Shown here in pieces: positions 55,978 through 58,881 of a stretch of 58,881 nucleotides of DNA. This stretch comes from Cellulosilyticum sp. (GTDB taxonomy: Bacteria > Bacillota > Clostridia > Lachnospirales > Cellulosilyticaceae): assembly GCA_017941635.1 (NCBI GenBank), contig JAGAVZ010000209.1, positions 1 through 58,881 of the forward strand, in the 5' to 3' direction. Every line of letters begins with the position of its first letter. The first letter of the stretch is position 1. A program made the translations under genes and the position numbers. The notes under the pieces were generated by a model that ran no database searches, had not been told where the DNA came from, and saw only the letters and a list, made by a program, of their open reading frames with translations.

Positions 55978-57318
55978 CTATTTAGTTATTTCCCCAATTG
56001 CTTTTTGCTGAATCATAGCTTCCTCTACCTGCTTACAAAGGGCTTCTGGTGTTAAAGTTCCCCGTAATATACTAGAGAATTTTTTGATTATCAAATTCTC
56101 CCAAATATTTCTGTTAATATACCAGTCTACAGCGCCAACTAATTCATTAGACCTAGCAATTAAATCGTCACCTTTCTTCCCCATAATCGTTTCTTCTGGT
56201 GCATATTGTCCTAAATCAATATTACTTATAAATCCTGCATCTTCCGCTAAAATAGCGACATTACTAGGAGATGTAAGTTCCTTTAAAATAGTGATACAAT
56301 GATCTCTTAATCTTGTATCTTCCCATGCTGCACTACTCATATGAAAAATACCATTTCCACATCCATATATAATAGCTGTGGAGTCAGCTTTGCCATTTGG
56401 CATATCCGGAAATGGAACAACCTCTACCGTTATGTCATTACTATCTAATACATTCTCCCCTATAAGCCATGAGCCTTGAACAATCATAGCTGCCTTTTTA
56501 TCCAAAAAAAGTTCATTTCGACTTTTGTCATCTAAACTATACCAGTTAGTTGGGAATGCGCCTAATTCATAGAGCTCTTTCATATAATACATACCTTCAC
56601 AAAAACAAGGCTTTAATTTTCCATCTTCATCAAAAGGATTTTCCACATCCTCCTTTCCACCTAATTTCATCACCATATTTTGGTATATATAACTTCCTTC
56701 TGCTGTTTGGTTATAGGCAATTGGAATAATATTATTGGCTCTGAAAATTTTTATAGCTTCTAATAGTTCCTCATAATTCGTCGGAATCTTAACCTGATAG
56801 GCTTCAAATAAATCTCTATTTATAAACAATCCTTCATAAATTAGTTCAATAGGCAATCCATAAATTCGCTCATCAACCGTTACTGTATCCCATGTTGTTT
56901 CTTTAAATAAACTATACCAACTTGGATTATTCATTAATAAATCTGTTAAATCTGCTACTTTTCCCTCTTCTACCAACAAATTAAAATCTGATCCCGGCCA
57001 TAATCCAAATATATTTGGATCATTCCCATTGGCAAAATCTGTTTTTAAAATAAACAAAAATTCTGCACCAGCTATAGAAGCATCCTCAATATCTAAGTAG
57101 CCATATCTTTCATCAAGTTGATTAAATATCTTCTTAATCTTAGCCGCTCTACTATCATATGCTCCCCAACTACTCATAAAAGTAATTTGTTCTTTTTGAT
57201 TAAAAACAGCCATTGGTGTAATTTCTACTGTCTTATGATTGCTCATTAAAAAGTAGGTCCATACAAAAATAAGACATAAAATAATTGAGGCTAATGCAAT
57301 AATATATCTCTTGCACAT
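55978..57318 (-). CDS. Membrane-anchored extracellular solute-binding protein
   Basis: A 446-residue family 1 sugar-binding protein with an uncleaved-looking N-terminal helix (about 5-27) and no lipobox cysteine in the expected place. Domains resemble sugar-binding lipoproteins of the YesO/MsmE type (GLPIELIYEGLFINRDLFEAY near 154-174 in outline, EELLEAIKIF near 184-193). It precedes the kinase gene, so it probably presents a sugar to the kinase rather than feeding a transporter (inference). A strong AGGAGG lies 27 bases before the ATG, too far for normal use. Confidence 0.8.
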   Translation of the reverse strand: MCKRYIIALASIILCLIFVWTYFLMSNHKTVEITPMAVFNQKEQITFMSSWGAYDSRAAKIKKIFNQLDERYGYLDIEDASIAGAEFLFILKTDFANGNDPNIFGLWPGSDFNLLVEEGKVADLTDLLMNNPSWYSLFKETTWDTVTVDERIYGLPIELIYEGLFINRDLFEAYQVKIPTNYEELLEAIKIFRANNIIPIAYNQTAEGSYIYQNMVMKLGGKEDVENPFDEDGKLKPCFCEGMYYMKELYELGAFPTNWYSLDDKSRNELFLDKKAAMIVQGSWLIGENVLDSNDITVEVVPFPDMPNGKADSTAIIYGCGNGIFHMSSAAWEDTRLRDHCITILKELTSPSNVAILAEDAGFISNIDLGQYAPEETIMGKKGDDLIARSNELVGAVDWYINRNIWENLIIKKFSSILRGTLTPEALCKQVEEAMIQQKAIGEITK

Positions 57319-57503
57319 TTTATATTTGCCTGATTTAAAATCCGGCTTCCTCCTCTCATTTGGTACAATTCTCTAAAAAGTTCCTTTATAAATTAGCTTT
57401 CACTTACCGAATTGAATAACCCCCTTTATATATTATCACATTTTACTAATATTTACATATATTGTTATTTTTGTTTATAATCAAAAAGTTTTTATTGAAC
57501 CAA

Positions 57504-57531
57504 ACAAAAAGAAGGAGTCTTATGACTCCTC
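57504..57531 (-). terminator. Terminator of the DUF523 gene
   Basis: AGGAGTC (57513-57519) and GACTCCT (57524-57530) form a seven-bp stem with a four-base loop, followed on the minus strand by TCTTTTTG. It is only a few bases after the DUF523 stop. Confidence 0.75.
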
Positions 57532-57534
57532 CCT

Positions 57535-57981
57535 CTATTTTAAATCCTTTTCTGTTCTCACCTTTATACCTACATCTAATAAAACCTGTGCTGTTAAACC
57601 ATTTCCTTCTATCAGTTTTGCACTAAAACTACCATCATAAATCATGCCTTTACCACATGATGGAGAATTGGCTTTTAAAATAGCCTCTTCTACCTTATTT
57701 CCCTTAATTATTTCTAATACCTCTTTAGCACCCTTAATAAAAGCACTTGTAATATCTTTATGATCTTTGGAAATAACTTTGGCCCTTCCCTCTAATACAT
57801 CTTTAGCTGTTCCACCTATAATTTCTGCTGGTGATCTTGGTATAGATAATCCCCCCATCACCTCTGGACAGATTGGTACTACTTCTTTATCTTTACAATA
57901 AGCCATAACAGTTTCACTATAATTATCTCCACCATTATATTTACACTTTTCTCCACATAAACAACTACTCACTAATATCAT
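57535..57981 (-). CDS. DUF523 family protein
   Basis: A 148-residue protein with conserved cysteine motifs CLCGEKCKYNG near 7-17 and NSPSCG near 104-109, matching DUF523. Function unknown; the cysteines suggest a metal site. GGAGTAAGGGAA precedes the ATG. It is apparently monocistronic. Confidence 0.85.
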   Translation of the reverse strand: MILVSSCLCGEKCKYNGGDNYSETVMAYCKDKEVVPICPEVMGGLSIPRSPAEIIGGTAKDVLEGRAKVISKDHKDITSAFIKGAKEVLEIIKGNKVEEAILKANSPSCGKGMIYDGSFSAKLIEGNGLTAQVLLDVGIKVRTEKDLK

Positions 57982-58059
57982 TTCCCTTACTCCTTTTATT
58001 TCTTTTTCTGGGGCATTTACACTCTCTGCTTAATATTTTTCAATCTTAGCAAAGTCTAC

Positions 58060-58089
58060 ATTATACAGTAAACATTTAACCGAATGCAA
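58060..58089 (-). promoter_or_regulatory. Possible promoter of the DUF523 gene
   Basis: A perfect TATAAT (58060-58065) on the minus strand, with a poor -35 box TTGCAT 18 bases upstream. The resulting leader would be about 70 bases long. Confidence 0.4.
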
Positions 58090-58147
58090 ACCATCTAATT
58101 TTAATTTTATCACCTCGTTAATGATTTGATAATAGATTACTATCATC

Positions 58148-58225
58148 AAAAAAGCCTATAAATCCAGTTTAAAACACAAATGTATGCATAATTGATACAT
58201 GTCATATGTTCTAATGGATTTATAG
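58148..58225 (-). terminator. Terminator of clpB
   Basis: CTATAAATCCA (58156-58166) pairs with TGGATTTATAG (58215-58225), an 11-bp stem around a long loop that holds a second stem ATGTAT/ATACAT. On the minus strand it ends GGCTTTTTT. It begins about 65 bases after the clpB stop. Confidence 0.7.
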
Positions 58226-58289
58226 ACCTTTATCTCACAACCGATATTTTTCTTTTTATTTAATGGGATCTATTTATTAATTTAGTTAT

Positions 58290-58881
58290 TTATGCTTCTT
58301 CCACTGATACAGTTAAGCTTTGGCCATCATAATCTACAATAAATGTAGAAAATGGTGTAATTTCTTTTGCAATCAGCGTTCTAGCAATGAGTGTTTCTAC
58401 CTTACGTTGTAAAAATCTTCTCAGTGGTCTTGCACCAAAGATAGGATCAAAACCTTGATCTGCTACATAATCTTTAGCACGTTCTGTTAAACGAACATGA
58501 AGCTGTTTATCTTCAAGACGTTTTTCAAGGTCTTTTTCAAGTAAAGAAACAATCTGTACAATCTCTGACTTTTGTAATGGTTTGTAGATAACAATTTCAT
58601 CTAAACGGTTTAAAAATTCTGGTCTAAAGTGTGTTTTAAGCATATCATTTACGGCTTTTTCAGCTTCTTCACTGATTTCACCATGCGCATCAATACCATC
58701 TAGGATAAACTGCGAACCTAAGTTAGAGGTAAGGATGATAATTGTATTTTTAAAGTCGACTGTACGTCCTTTAGAATCAGTTACACGACCATCATCTAAA
58801 ATCTGAAGAAGTACATTAAAGACATCAGGATGGGCTTTTTCCACTTCATCAAAAAGAATAACTGCATATGGTTTCCTTCTA
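58290..58881 (-). CDS. clpB: ClpB disaggregase, C-terminal fragment cut by window edge
   Basis: C-terminal 196 residues of the AAA+ chaperone ClpB, which with the DnaK system rescues aggregated proteins. The visible part begins with the second Walker B (VILFDEVEKAHPDVFN), then the sensor/arginine region FRPEFLNRLDEIVIYKP and the D2 small domain with FDPIFGARPLRRFLQRKVE. The frame is open to the right edge, so the upstream portion lies outside. ClpC is less likely given the ClpB-like KDLEKRLEDK region. Confidence 0.92.
   Translation of the reverse strand, partial: RRKPYAVILFDEVEKAHPDVFNVLLQILDDGRVTDSKGRTVDFKNTIIILTSNLGSQFILDGIDAHGEISEEAEKAVNDMLKTHFRPEFLNRLDEIVIYKPLQKSEIVQIVSLLEKDLEKRLEDKQLHVRLTERAKDYVADQGFDPIFGARPLRRFLQRKVETLIARTLIAKEITPFSTFIVDYDGQSLTVSVEEA

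Larger units (their letters stand above)
57982..58289. other. Intergenic region between clpB and the DUF523 gene
   Basis: 308 bases holding the clpB terminator (58148-58225) and the DUF523 promoter (58060-58089). A 27-codon minus-strand frame from GTG at 58113 to the stop at 58030 lies in the leader; I see only a weak ribosome site and do not assert that it is a gene. Confidence 0.5.

Noticed and set aside
1-58881. CRISPR array, insertion sequence, prophage or tRNA genes
   Set aside because: I looked for regularly spaced repeats, transposase motifs, phage structural genes and cloverleaf patterns and saw none that I could support.

Overview
The window is AT-rich (roughly one third G+C by eye) and carries gene families typical of anaerobic, spore-forming Clostridia. 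These include an RnfCDGEAB complex, a T-box-controlled tyrS, the MreBCD and MinCDE shape and division genes, the sporulation genes yqfC and yqfD, and YesM/YesN-type two-component genes beside a carbohydrate ABC transporter. My best guess is the Lachnospirales, perhaps a relative of Cellulosilyticum or Lachnoclostridium, but the genus is not proven by the sequence. Almost every gene lies on the minus strand; the exceptions are two small genes and tyrS. I saw no tRNA, rRNA, insertion sequence, prophage or CRISPR array.

Layout, left to right (transcription mostly right to left). 1-6.2 kb: mreB-mreC-mreD, then minC-minD-minE-rodA-mgsA from a separate promoter; the penicillin-binding protein gene usually found between mreD and minC is absent, and MgsA has lost its catalytic aspartate. 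6.2-7.9 kb: radC, maf and a DUF4321 membrane protein. 8.2-13.2 kb: the complete Rnf operon, which couples ferredoxin and NAD redox to an ion gradient, preceded by a stand-alone HATPase protein. 14-16.3 kb: serC-serA. 16.8-19.6 kb: argF and a DUF1576 membrane protein with a small partner. 19.9-23.8 kb: RNA-modification genes, a metallophosphoesterase and a radical SAM gene. 24-28.5 kb: a DUF378 protein, a P-loop protein, glycogen debranching enzyme and tyrS.

28.8-36.3 kb: a likely operon of GalT-like protein, a large FtsA-like ATPase with internal repeats, an ACT-domain protein, a UPF0210/PFL protein, aminoacyl-histidine dipeptidase and an AI-2E family exporter. 36.5-41.4 kb: polA, coaE and an orphan peptide-binding lipoprotein. 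41.6-48.7 kb: the conserved Firmicutes cluster yqfC-yqfD-phoH-pgpH-ybeY-era-yqzL-recO, without the dgkA and cdd genes found in Bacillus; yqzL is a 42-codon gene I located by eye. 48.8-57.3 kb: a three-gene sugar-sensing unit (anchored binding protein, YesM-like kinase, YesN-like regulator) facing the genes of a sugar ABC importer that lacks its own ATPase; repeated CTATGTT sites precede the importer. 57.5-58.9 kb: a DUF523 protein and the 3' end of clpB.

The most interesting items are the FtsA-like protein with three beta-grasp-like repeats, the altered active-site loop of MgsA, the repeat array upstream of the sugar importer, the three-gene sensing unit, and a nested stem-loop between the PFL gene and pepD. 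I did not find a clearly new defence or mobile system.
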